Below the pieces are notes generated by a model that was given only the letters and a program-made list of their open reading frames with translations, was not told the DNA's origin and did not search any database. A program made the translations under genes and the position numbers. Of a DNA stretch of 7,491 nt, positions 1-6,484 are shown piece by piece; the first letter of the stretch is position 1; every line of letters starts with the position of its first letter. Source of the DNA: Bacteroidota bacterium (GTDB lineage Bacteria > Bacteroidota > Bacteroidia > Chitinophagales > Chitinophagaceae); the NCBI GenBank assembly GCA_947462495.1, contig CANHOY010000075.1, positions 1 through 7,491 on the forward strand, read 5' to 3'.

Positions 1-2
1 AT

Positions 3-965
3 ATTAGTACAGTAAGTTCTAAGGACGGTATGGTATTAATACCTGCAGGTAGTTTTAATATGGGAGGAGATAATGACCAGGCCGATCGAGATGAATTTCC
101 TAAACACAAAGTTTCTGTACATTCATTTTATATGGATGTGACCGAAGTGACCAATGCGCAGTTTAAAAAATTTATAGATTCAACAGGATATATTACCACT
201 GCAGAAAGAAAACCTGATTGGGAAGAATTAAAAAAATCGGTACCGCCTGGTACACCAAAACCTGCTGAAGAATTATTGGTGGCAGCATCCTTGGTATTTA
301 AACCATCCAAAGGGCCTGTTAATTTAAATAATTATAGTCAATGGTGGGAATGGGAGGCAGGAGCAGATTGGCAACATCCAGATGGTCCAAATTCAAATAT
401 TATTGGGAAGGAAAATTATCCCGTGGTGCAGGTAAGTTGGGATGATGCGAATGCTTATAGCCAATGGGCTGGGAAAAGATTGCCCACAGAAGCCGAATGG
501 GAGTATGCATCAAGAGGTGGACTACTTGATCAAATTTATCCATGGGGGAATGAACCCATCAATGAAGGAAAGCCTAAAGCGAATACTTGGGAAGGAAAAT
601 TTCCCTACTTGAATGAAAAAAAAGATGGTTATGAACTGGTTGCACCCGCAAAAACATTTTTACCCAATGGCTATGGATTGTATGATATGGCTGGAAATGT
701 TTGGGAGTGGTGTAGTGACTGGTACAAAAACGATTACTATATTTCACTAAAGGATAAAGAAACTATGGATCCAATAGGACCCAATGATAGTTATGATCCA
801 GATGAGCCCTTTACAAAAAAAAGAGTTTTACGTGGCGGAAGTTTTTTATGCAATGATGCCTATTGCTCTGGATATCGAGTTTCAAGAAGAATGAAAAGCA
901 GTCCTGATACAAGTTTGGAACATACTGGATTTAGATGTGTACAGGATATTGCTAAAGTTAATTAA
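3..965 (+). CDS. Formylglycine-generating enzyme (sulfatase-modifying factor, SUMF1/FGE family), 5'-truncated by the window edge
   Basis: FGE oxidises a cysteine in newly made sulfatases to formylglycine, the catalytic aldehyde. Numbering here is from the Met at 30, but the frame is open to the left edge (ISTVSSKDG precedes that Met), and MVLIPAGSFNMGG is the usual start of the FGE fold rather than of the protein, so the true start and any signal peptide lie outside. Visible family motifs: EVTNAQF (39-45), the WQHPDGPNSN loop (114-123), AGKRLPTEAEWEYASRGG (147-164), PNGYGLYDMAGNVWEWCSDW (212-231), LRGGSF (267-272) and GFRC (300-303). Cys274 and Cys279 in CNDAYC match the copper-binding catalytic pair of human FGE (Cys336/Cys341), which separates this from PvdO-, EgtB- or GldK-like relatives. 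Equivalents of human Cys218, Cys235 and Cys346 are Ser144, Ser161 and Val284, so the two human core disulfides cannot form; Cys228 and Cys303 might pair instead (inference). No sulfatase is in the window. Confidence 0.92.
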   Translation: MSTVSSKDGMVLIPAGSFNMGGDNDQADRDEFPKHKVSVHSFYMDVTEVTNAQFKKFIDSTGYITTAERKPDWEELKKSVPPGTPKPAEELLVAASLVFKPSKGPVNLNNYSQWWEWEAGADWQHPDGPNSNIIGKENYPVVQVSWDDANAYSQWAGKRLPTEAEWEYASRGGLLDQIYPWGNEPINEGKPKANTWEGKFPYLNEKKDGYELVAPAKTFLPNGYGLYDMAGNVWEWCSDWYKNDYYISLKDKETMDPIGPNDSYDPDEPFTKKRVLRGGSFLCNDAYCSGYRVSRRMKSSPDTSLEHTGFRCVQDIAKVN

Positions 966-996
966 AAAACTACCTAGTTAATCTGGGTAGTTTTTT
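964..996 (+). terminator. Intrinsic terminator hairpin overlapping the FGE stop codon
   Basis: An 11-bp perfect inverted repeat, AAAAAACTACC (964-974) and GGTAGTTTTTT (986-996), can be extended inward by a T-G wobble, an A-T and a G-C pair to a TTAAT loop. The stem ends in a six-T run, as in a Rho-independent terminator. The left arm begins inside the TAA stop (963-965). The A-run on the left would also let it work on the opposite strand. It separates the FGE gene from the GH30 gene. Confidence 0.85.
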
Positions 997-1002
997 AATT
1001 AG

Positions 1003-1032
1003 TTGTTTACTTAGCTTATTTAATTAACTTTA
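1003..1032 (+). promoter_or_regulatory. Candidate Bacteroidota-type promoter for the GH30 gene
   Basis: TTG at 1003-1005 is followed after 19 bases by TAACTTTA at 1025-1032, which matches the Bacteroidota -7 consensus TAnnTTTG except for the last base. The spacing is within the known range. A start of transcription near 1039 would leave a very short leader before the ATG at 1047. It sits just after the terminator, where a new promoter is needed. In such AT-rich DNA a chance match is possible. Confidence 0.35.
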
Positions 1033-1046
1033 GTGTAAATCCTTCT

Positions 1047-2540
1047 ATGAGTATTGCGACTAAATTAAACGTAGCCTCCATTAAGAAACTTGGTAATAAG
1101 TTTTTTATAAAAAAATTATTTGCAGCCCTTTTTTTTACTATTGCATTATTTAATTGTACTCCTTCGGTAACTGATGCAATGAATACAACTACAAATCCAG
1201 TTAGCCCAATACTTGGTAATATTGATTTTTGGTTAACCACATCCAATCAAACATTAAAGCTTGAAAAACAAACTACCCAATTAAAATTTGAATCATCAAG
1301 TAAAATTGTTACAAATATAGAAGTTAATGATACTTATCTTTTTCAAGATGTTGAAGGGTTTGGATATACATTAACGGGAGGCAGTGCGCAAGTTATAAAT
1401 ACATTAAGTACAAATAAAAGAAAGGAGTTATTACAAGAGCTATTTGGACAAAATGAGAATTCAATTTCAATTAACTATTTAAGAATAAGTATAGGCGCTT
1501 CGGATTTGGATGCTAAAGTTTTTTCTTATGACGATCTCCCAGCGAATCAATCAGATTTTAATTTAGATAAGTTTACACTATCTCAAGATTCTATTAATTT
1601 AATTCCTTTATTAAAAGAAATCATTGCTATTAATCCGAATATAAAAATCATGGGCAGCCCATGGTCGCCTCCTGTTTGGATGAAAGACAATCAATCCTCT
1701 TTAGGTGGAAGTTTATTGCAACCATATTATCCTGTGTATGCGCAATATTTTGTAAAATATATTCAAGCAATGAAACAAAATGGCATTACCATTGATGCCA
1801 TTACTCCACAAAATGAACCATTGCATTCGGGGAATAATCCGAGCATGTATATGACAGCTAATCAAGAAGCAAATTTTATTAAAAATTATTTAGGGCCAGC
1901 CTTTAAACTTGCCAATATTAAAACGAAAATTATAATTTATGATCATAATTGTGATAAGCCAGAATATCCATTATCGATTTTAAAAGATGCTGAAGCAAAT
2001 GCTTATGTTGCAGGTTCTGCTTTTCATTTGTATGGTGGTGATATCAGTGCTTTATTACAAGTACACAATGAGTTCCCAGATAAAGGTTTGTATTTTACTG
2101 AACAGTGGACATCGGGTAATGGAGATTTTGGAGATGATTTAAAATGGCATGTAAAAAATGTAGTCATTGGTTCGATGCGTAATTGGAGCAAAGTAGCGTT
2201 GGAATGGAATTTAGCTAGCGATGCATCCTATAATCCGCATACACCAGGTGGGTGTACTTCTTGTCAAGGAGCAATTACCATTGAAAATTCGGTAGTACAA
2301 AAAAATGTTTCTTATTATATTATAGCACATGCTTCTAAATTTGTACCAGTTGGTTCCATTCGAATAGGAAGTTCTAATGTAGGAAATTTATATAATGTAG
2401 CTTTTAAAACCCCAACGGGTAAAATAGTTTTAATTGTAGTAAATGATAGTAAGAGCCAAGCGTCATTTAATATTAAATACTATGGTAGCTTAGCAAGTAC
2501 CTCTTTAGAGCCTGGCGGAGTTGGAACCTATGTTTGGTAA
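1047..2540 (+). CDS. GH30 family glycoside hydrolase (glucosylceramidase / beta-1,6-glucanase-like), exported, possible lipoprotein
   Basis: A retaining beta-glycosidase of 497 aa. The N-terminus has lysines followed by a hydrophobic stretch (about 24-36) and Cys37; LFNC is a poor lipobox because Asn precedes the Cys, so it may be a lipoprotein or simply secreted. The (beta/alpha)8 catalytic core has GH30 motifs in order: VEGFGYTLTGG (102-112), NYLRISIGASDLD (143-155), MGSPWSPPVWMKDN (202-215), ITPQNEP (252-258) with general acid/base Glu257, and YFTEQWTSGNGD (349-360) with nucleophile Glu352. LEWNLASD (385-392) and GGCTSCQGAITIEN (401-414) lead into the C-terminal beta-sandwich, ending GGVGTYVW. 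Length is normal for the family. Likely substrates are beta-1,6- or other beta-glucans or glucosides; the exact specificity cannot be read from the sequence. ATG 1047 is chosen because the next Met (residue 45) would remove the signal sequence. No Shine-Dalgarno is visible. The next gene follows after 47 bp on the same strand. Confidence 0.9.
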   Translation: MSIATKLNVASIKKLGNKFFIKKLFAALFFTIALFNCTPSVTDAMNTTTNPVSPILGNIDFWLTTSNQTLKLEKQTTQLKFESSSKIVTNIEVNDTYLFQDVEGFGYTLTGGSAQVINTLSTNKRKELLQELFGQNENSISINYLRISIGASDLDAKVFSYDDLPANQSDFNLDKFTLSQDSINLIPLLKEIIAINPNIKIMGSPWSPPVWMKDNQSSLGGSLLQPYYPVYAQYFVKYIQAMKQNGITIDAITPQNEPLHSGNNPSMYMTANQEANFIKNYLGPAFKLANIKTKIIIYDHNCDKPEYPLSILKDAEANAYVAGSAFHLYGGDISALLQVHNEFPDKGLYFTEQWTSGNGDFGDDLKWHVKNVVIGSMRNWSKVALEWNLASDASYNPHTPGGCTSCQGAITIENSVVQKNVSYYIIAHASKFVPVGSIRIGSSNVGNLYNVAFKTPTGKIVLIVVNDSKSQASFNIKYYGSLASTSLEPGGVGTYVW

Positions 2541-2587
2541 TAATAATTATTATATACTCTTACACTTAATAACTCTAAATTAAGCAA

Positions 2588-4279
2588 ATGACTAAATTTT
2601 TTTCATTGTTTGGCTTCGCCATTCTATTTTCTCTAGTTGCTACTGCACAACAAACCCCTTCTTTAGAAAGATTAAAAAGTAATGCTGCAGTAAAACACGA
2701 TGAATCAAGCCCTATTGTAGCAAATAAGCCATTGATAAATCCTGCAGGTGCAGCTATAGAACAAACTTTCATGGGCAATAAAACTGCTCCTATATTAATA
2801 GCCAGCTTTGAAGGCTTGGGTGAAAGTTTTATAGGACCGCAAGGAACGGCTACGCTGCGTAATCCATCCGATAATTCATTGGCCGTTGGGCTTGATCATA
2901 TTGTGCAGATTGTAAATTCTCGAATGGCTATTTTTTCTAAGAAAGGAAAAACTTTTACCGAATCAGGACGCCCACTCTACGGTCCTGTTGAAACACGTAA
3001 TGTATTTCGTGGTTTTGGAGGTCCTTGTGAAAATATGAACAATGGTGATGCTGTGGTTCGTTATGATCAGTTGGCTAATAGATGGTTAATTGTGATGCCT
3101 ACTTTTAGAAAAGGAATTTCTAGAAATATAGATACTACCACCAAACAAAGGATAGCTCAAATTCAACCTGGTGCAGCTGTTCAATTATTTCAGCCACCAC
3201 TTACTAAAGAAATTCCACCGATGAATGGTCAGCGACCACCAGCGCCAACACCACCAGCGGATGGAAAATTTTGTATGTGTTATGCCATCAGTACTTCATC
3301 TGATCCAATGGGTTCTTATTATCGATATGAATTTGAACGTGACTTATTTCCTGATTATCCAAGACCCACTGTGTGGCCTGACGGATACTACACAACAACA
3401 AGTACAGGAGATGATGTAATTGAAAAACATGCTTATGTAGTTGATCGAAATAAAATGTTGAAAGGGTTGGATGCTAAAGAGCAGTCGTTTATTATTAAGG
3501 ATGTTAATTTTATCATCAATGCAGATTTAGATGGTCAACAACTACCCCCTGTTGGCGCGCCTAGCATCATGATGGCAACCGGTGGAAGTCAATTAAAAAA
3601 TGTATTGGAAGATGATGGAATTTATATGTGGAATTACCATGTAGATTGGAATAATTTTTCCAAAACAAAAATCGAAGGGCCAATCAAAATTGCGGTAGCC
3701 CCTTATCATTATTTAGGAGGAGGGCAACTCACTAAAGCGGTACCTCAACCTGATACCGATCAACATTTAGATGCACAAGGCGATAAGCTAATGGCTAGGT
3801 TAGTGTATAGAAAAATAGGGAACCGAGAATCAATAGTGGGTGTGCATTCTGTTAGTACTGCAGTAGGTGGAGGTGGTGTTAGATGGTATGAGTTTTTGGT
3901 AAATAAAAATCGCACTGTTAAATTATATCAACAAGGAACCTATGCTCCGGATAGTAATTTTAGATGGATGGCTAGCGCTGCAATAGATAAAAAAGGAAAT
4001 ATTGGTATTGGTTATTCCTTCGGAGGGAAAAATGATTTTCCTGGACAAAGATTTGCGGGCCGACATTTTGGTGACCCCTTGGGTAAACTCACTTTGAATG
4101 AAGTAATTCTTGTAAAAGGAGAAGCTGCACAAACCAATACACTTAGATGGGAAGATTATACCCAAACAGCTATGGATCCTAGTGATGATGAAACTATTTG
4201 GTATGTAGGAGATTATTTAAAAAAGGGAGCCAAGAATTATTCATCAAGAATTGGTGCATTTAAGTTGGGCAAAAAATAA
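2588..4279 (+). CDS. Secreted protein of unknown function, probable beta-propeller-like fold
   Basis: A 563-aa protein with a clear signal peptide (MTKFF, hydrophobic to about 18, likely cut at ATA-QQ near residue 20). I do not recognise a named function. The motif set resembles a family of large extracellular proteins of Bacteroidota and Acidobacteria that I associate with repeated beta-blade architecture: NPSDNSLAVGLDHIVQIVNS (92-111), NGDAVVRYDQLANRWLI (152-168), SSDPMGSYYRYEF (237-249), FPDYPRPTVWPDGYY (254-268), RWYEF (432-436), WMASAAIDKKGNIGIGYS (460-477) and RWEDYTQTAMDPSDDETIWY (520-539). A Pro-rich loop (about 203-224) interrupts the middle, and CMCY (229-232) may hold a disulfide or a metal. 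No catalytic motif is evident. The protein ends at FKLGKK with no C-terminal T9SS sorting domain, so export to the periplasm through Sec is the simplest view. It lies 47 bp after the GH30 gene with no obvious terminator, so co-transcription is plausible. No Shine-Dalgarno is seen. Confidence 0.75.
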   Translation: MTKFFSLFGFAILFSLVATAQQTPSLERLKSNAAVKHDESSPIVANKPLINPAGAAIEQTFMGNKTAPILIASFEGLGESFIGPQGTATLRNPSDNSLAVGLDHIVQIVNSRMAIFSKKGKTFTESGRPLYGPVETRNVFRGFGGPCENMNNGDAVVRYDQLANRWLIVMPTFRKGISRNIDTTTKQRIAQIQPGAAVQLFQPPLTKEIPPMNGQRPPAPTPPADGKFCMCYAISTSSDPMGSYYRYEFERDLFPDYPRPTVWPDGYYTTTSTGDDVIEKHAYVVDRNKMLKGLDAKEQSFIIKDVNFIINADLDGQQLPPVGAPSIMMATGGSQLKNVLEDDGIYMWNYHVDWNNFSKTKIEGPIKIAVAPYHYLGGGQLTKAVPQPDTDQHLDAQGDKLMARLVYRKIGNRESIVGVHSVSTAVGGGGVRWYEFLVNKNRTVKLYQQGTYAPDSNFRWMASAAIDKKGNIGIGYSFGGKNDFPGQRFAGRHFGDPLGKLTLNEVILVKGEAAQTNTLRWEDYTQTAMDPSDDETIWYVGDYLKKGAKNYSSRIGAFKLGKK

Positions 4280-4282
4280 TGC

Positions 4283-5647
4283 CTAATAATAATATCCAAA
4301 TATAATATTCATCTCATCTTGGCTAGTAAAACCAAATGAAACTGGAATAGAAGAAGTATTATTATAAGTAACCTCAGAAGTGAGTCCTTCTCCTGGTTTC
4401 AAAACAATTGCATTTGGGAAAGATACCACCAGTGGATGCTCCCAGTCGGTATTGGTGTATATGATTTCTCCGTTACGCGGACCCCCAAATATTTTAATTA
4501 CAAATTTTTCTCCTAACTTATGAAAATGGGACGTAAGCATGACCACATTTGTAATTTCATTAAAAGTGAATGTTTTAGTAAAAGTAGTTTTTTTATTTGC
4601 AGGTATATTTATATCAAAATTATTAAGATCAAGCGTCTTGGCTTGATAGCGAACTGTATTTTTTGCAACGGTATAAAAATTAATAAAATTTTGTCCTGTT
4701 AGTGTAAAATCAGTTCGATTAAAATAATGTGCATTTAAATCTAATGGGGTAGAAGGTGCTAATTTAATGGCTACTCCTTCAGGAAGTGTTATATCGGAAT
4801 TAACATCTGTCCCGCCGCCCATAAAAATATGATTTTGCATTTCGATTAAAGTACCTGGATTAATAATGCCTGTATTTAAATTTCTTAAATCACGAAGCGT
4901 GTTATTCGCTGGAATTTGAACGCTATTTCTAAAACTGTAAACAACAAAATGGTGGCTGTTATTTCCTCCACGCATTTGAATTCTGTTGATGAAGGCAGTA
5001 TCCGTATTAGGAGTGTTTAATCTTAAAAAAACTTCACGTTCCGAATTTTTTAGAATATCAAAAGGAGCAATACCCATTTGAAATCCGCTTCCAATAGCAG
5101 GAATTGCGAGGGGCTGCACAGCGGCCTGACAGGGAGTAAGGTCTTTTAAAAGATTTACATCTAGCACTGCTGTTGTTTTAGAAGCTCCCGCATCAATCCA
5201 TTTTTTTATAAACTCAACCTGACCTTTACTCAAAACCTGACCGCCCATTGGCATCGAAGCACCCAAATTTCCGAGGGAGCTGTGGTGTCCTAATTCGCAA
5301 GTAATTTTGTGGTATAAAAGACTCATATCGGATTTCCCAGGTTCCACCAATTTTAGCCCTCCTGTTTTAGCATTAGCGTTTTGAGGTGCTTTATTAATGA
5401 GATTATCCCATGCTTGTCCCTCCTTAAGTATTAGTTTGTGTTGTGCATAGCTTGCATCGGAGCTTGAAGAGTGGCAGCCCGAAACAGCACAAGTGGTGGT
5501 TAATATTTCTTTTTGAATGTATTCAAAATCGGCCTTACGTTCAATTGTTGTTTCAAGTTTTGCAGTGTCTTGTTTATCGCAAGAAGGTAGCGTAAACAAT
5601 AAAATAAGACCTAAAAATAAATAAAGAAGGGGGAATAAAAATTTCAT
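4283..5647 (-). CDS. Lipoprotein with N-terminal cytochrome c-like domain fused to a PHM/DBM-type two-copper monooxygenase domain
   Basis: 454 aa. Residues 1-23 are a lipoprotein signal (hydrophobic 4-20, lipobox LPSC, Cys23). Residues about 40-156 resemble the short cytochrome c domains of Bacteroidota and Planctomycetes: CAVSGCH (53-59) is a CX4CH heme-type site instead of CXXCH, with MPM (132-134) as candidate axial Met and the typical ending QVEFIKKWIDAGA. Residues about 190-454 match copper type II, ascorbate-dependent monooxygenases: His232-His233 in SHHFVVY and His307 in NAHYF fit the CuH site; His374 and His376 in TSHFHKLG and Met446 in DEMNIIF fit the CuM site. Ligand gaps are 74, 67, 2 and 70 residues, against 64, 70, 2 and 70 in rat PHM. 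The copper domain has no cysteines, so the disulfides of the animal enzymes are absent. By family it would hydroxylate an aliphatic carbon using O2; substrate unknown. The heme domain could feed it electrons (inference). It starts 12 bp after the small membrane-protein gene and ends 3 bp from the convergent gene's stop. Confidence 0.8.
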   Translation of the reverse strand: MKFLFPLLYLFLGLILLFTLPSCDKQDTAKLETTIERKADFEYIQKEILTTTCAVSGCHSSSSDASYAQHKLILKEGQAWDNLINKAPQNANAKTGGLKLVEPGKSDMSLLYHKITCELGHHSSLGNLGASMPMGGQVLSKGQVEFIKKWIDAGASKTTAVLDVNLLKDLTPCQAAVQPLAIPAIGSGFQMGIAPFDILKNSEREVFLRLNTPNTDTAFINRIQMRGGNNSHHFVVYSFRNSVQIPANNTLRDLRNLNTGIINPGTLIEMQNHIFMGGGTDVNSDITLPEGVAIKLAPSTPLDLNAHYFNRTDFTLTGQNFINFYTVAKNTVRYQAKTLDLNNFDINIPANKKTTFTKTFTFNEITNVVMLTSHFHKLGEKFVIKIFGGPRNGEIIYTNTDWEHPLVVSFPNAIVLKPGEGLTSEVTYNNTSSIPVSFGFTSQDEMNIIFGYYY

Positions 5648-5659
5648 TTCTTAAAGTTA

Positions 5660-6088
5660 TTAAAATAGTTTTAGACCATAATAACCAATTGCTGTAAATA
5701 GGGCACACCTTAATATTACCCCTAAGCTGCACCAAAATACCATTTTGTTGGTAGGTACATTAAAACCTACTCCAATACCAATACTTATAGGCGCTCCAAC
5801 ACTCATTGTACCTAATAAGCCTAATCCAATAACACCATATTTTTGCCAAATTTTTAAGGCGAACCCCGGCTCTTTAGCCACTTTATTGGTTTCAGTTTTT
5901 CTTAAACCACTTACCCATTTTTTAATGATGTCTCCTAGGTAGGCTGCTACAAAAACACCTATTAAACCTCCTAGTACACTGTATGAAAAAATTTCTATTG
6001 GGCTTAGTTTAAAGGCAAATCCAGCTGGAATGGCAGCATATATTTCAAAAGTGGCGAGTCCAATTAAAGTAAGAATTTTATATATCAT
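5660..6088 (-). CDS. Small polytopic inner-membrane protein, resembling the small multidrug export protein family
   Basis: 142 aa, very hydrophobic, with about four membrane segments (roughly 4-28, 33-52, 83-109 and 115-139) and a basic loop between the second and third (KKWVSGLRKTETNKVAKE). The pattern Glu15-x4-IPAG near the start, KYGVIGLGLLG (83-93) and Gly-rich VGAPISIGIGVGF (97-109) recall Pfam Sm_multidrug_ex, whose members are about this size. That family name rests on weak evidence and the transported substrate, if any, is unknown. The gene is first in a minus-strand pair: its stop is 12 bp before the start of the cytochrome-monooxygenase lipoprotein, so the two are probably one transcript. 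No clear Shine-Dalgarno precedes the ATG (6088-6086). Confidence 0.7.
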   Translation of the reverse strand: MIYKILTLIGLATFEIYAAIPAGFAFKLSPIEIFSYSVLGGLIGVFVAAYLGDIIKKWVSGLRKTETNKVAKEPGFALKIWQKYGVIGLGLLGTMSVGAPISIGIGVGFNVPTNKMVFWCSLGVILRCALFTAIGYYGLKLF

Positions 6089-6114
6089 TTTATATGCTTA
6101 TTGCTGCTTAATGC

Positions 6115-6122
6115 TAAAGGTA
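6115..6122 (-). promoter_or_regulatory. Candidate -7 box for the minus-strand operon
   Basis: Read on the minus strand, TACCTTTA matches TAnnTTTG except for the last base and lies 26 bp before the ATG at 6088. No TTG-type -33 element is found at the expected distance, so support is weak. Confidence 0.25.
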
Positions 6123-6358
6123 GTATTATGAATTTTAGTTTAATTTTTTTAAATTAGCCATCCATATAACACAAATCTAAATGTAATTGTGTTTAAGCTT
6201 ATCACCAACTAATGTTTAAAAGCCAATCATTAATATATTATTAATTTTTATAATTCATAAAATAAAACACCTATATTTTTTAAAAAAATTAATAACAATG
6301 AGGATAGGCTTGAATTTCAGCTGATTTACACATATAAATAAAAGTAACTATTTTATCA

Positions 6359-6430
6359 AATTTGCTGCTTTTTTAAGAACTTTTTTCAAGGTTAATTTAG
6401 TATTAATTCTCGCTTTTCAGCCAGCAAATT
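6359..6430. repeat. Inverted repeat, 9-bp arms, upstream of the receptor gene
   Basis: AATTTGCTG (6359-6367) and CAGCAAATT (6422-6430) are perfect reverse complements 54 nt apart. The region between contains a repeated CTTTTTT motif. It lies upstream of the predicted -7 boxes (6444-6464), so it would be an upstream operator pair rather than leader RNA if those boxes are right. Confidence 0.4.
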
Positions 6431-6443
6431 CAATAAAAAATAA

Positions 6444-6464
6444 TAGTTTTGTGCAGTATTTTTG
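6444..6464 (+). promoter_or_regulatory. Two tandem perfect TAnnTTTG boxes before the receptor gene
   Basis: TAGTTTTG (6444-6451) and TATTTTTG (6457-6464) both match the Bacteroidota -7 consensus exactly. They are 13 bp apart and end 33 and 20 bp before the ATG at 6485. Neither has a good TTTG at the -33 position, so which is used is unclear. Transcripts would have short leaders of about 10-30 nt. Confidence 0.45.
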
Positions 6465-6484
6465 AAAAAATTAAATCCAAGTAA

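Larger units (their letters stand above)
6089..6484. other. 396-bp AT-rich divergent intergenic region
   Basis: This separates the minus-strand operon from the TonB-dependent receptor gene and must hold both promoters. I see no credible small gene, tRNA or Rho-independent terminator. Visible structure: a 7-bp hairpin AACACAA (6168-6174) / TTGTGTT (6187-6193) with a 12-nt loop; an AT palindrome ATTAATA / TATTAAT (6229-6245); the palindrome TCAGCTGA (6317-6324); and a 9-bp inverted repeat flanking 54 nt at 6359-6430. Any of these could be operator or leader structure, but in AT-rich DNA the short ones may be chance. Confidence 0.7.

Noticed and set aside
30..32. ATG at 30 as the real start of the FGE gene
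   Set aside because: The frame is open upstream to base 3 and this Met is inside the usual conserved entry to the FGE fold (DGMVLIPAG), so the gene very probably begins outside the window.
1016..1246. Minus-strand 76-codon frame over the GH30 start
   Set aside because: It is antisense to the signal-peptide region of a well-supported gene; its hydrophobic look comes from the complement of AT-rich codons.
2538..2554. TAATAATAATTATTATA palindrome after the GH30 stop as a terminator
   Set aside because: The potential stem is entirely A-T and has no GC core, so it is unlikely to stop transcription.
5651..5658. TAACTTTA on the minus strand as a separate promoter for the cytochrome-monooxygenase gene
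   Set aside because: It lies only 3 bp from the ATG, so the start of transcription would fall inside the coding region; it is better explained by chance within the operon gap.
6168..6193. AACACAA/TTGTGTT hairpin as a terminator or small RNA
   Set aside because: The stem is only 7 bp with a 12-nt loop and no T-run, and the flanking genes point away from it.
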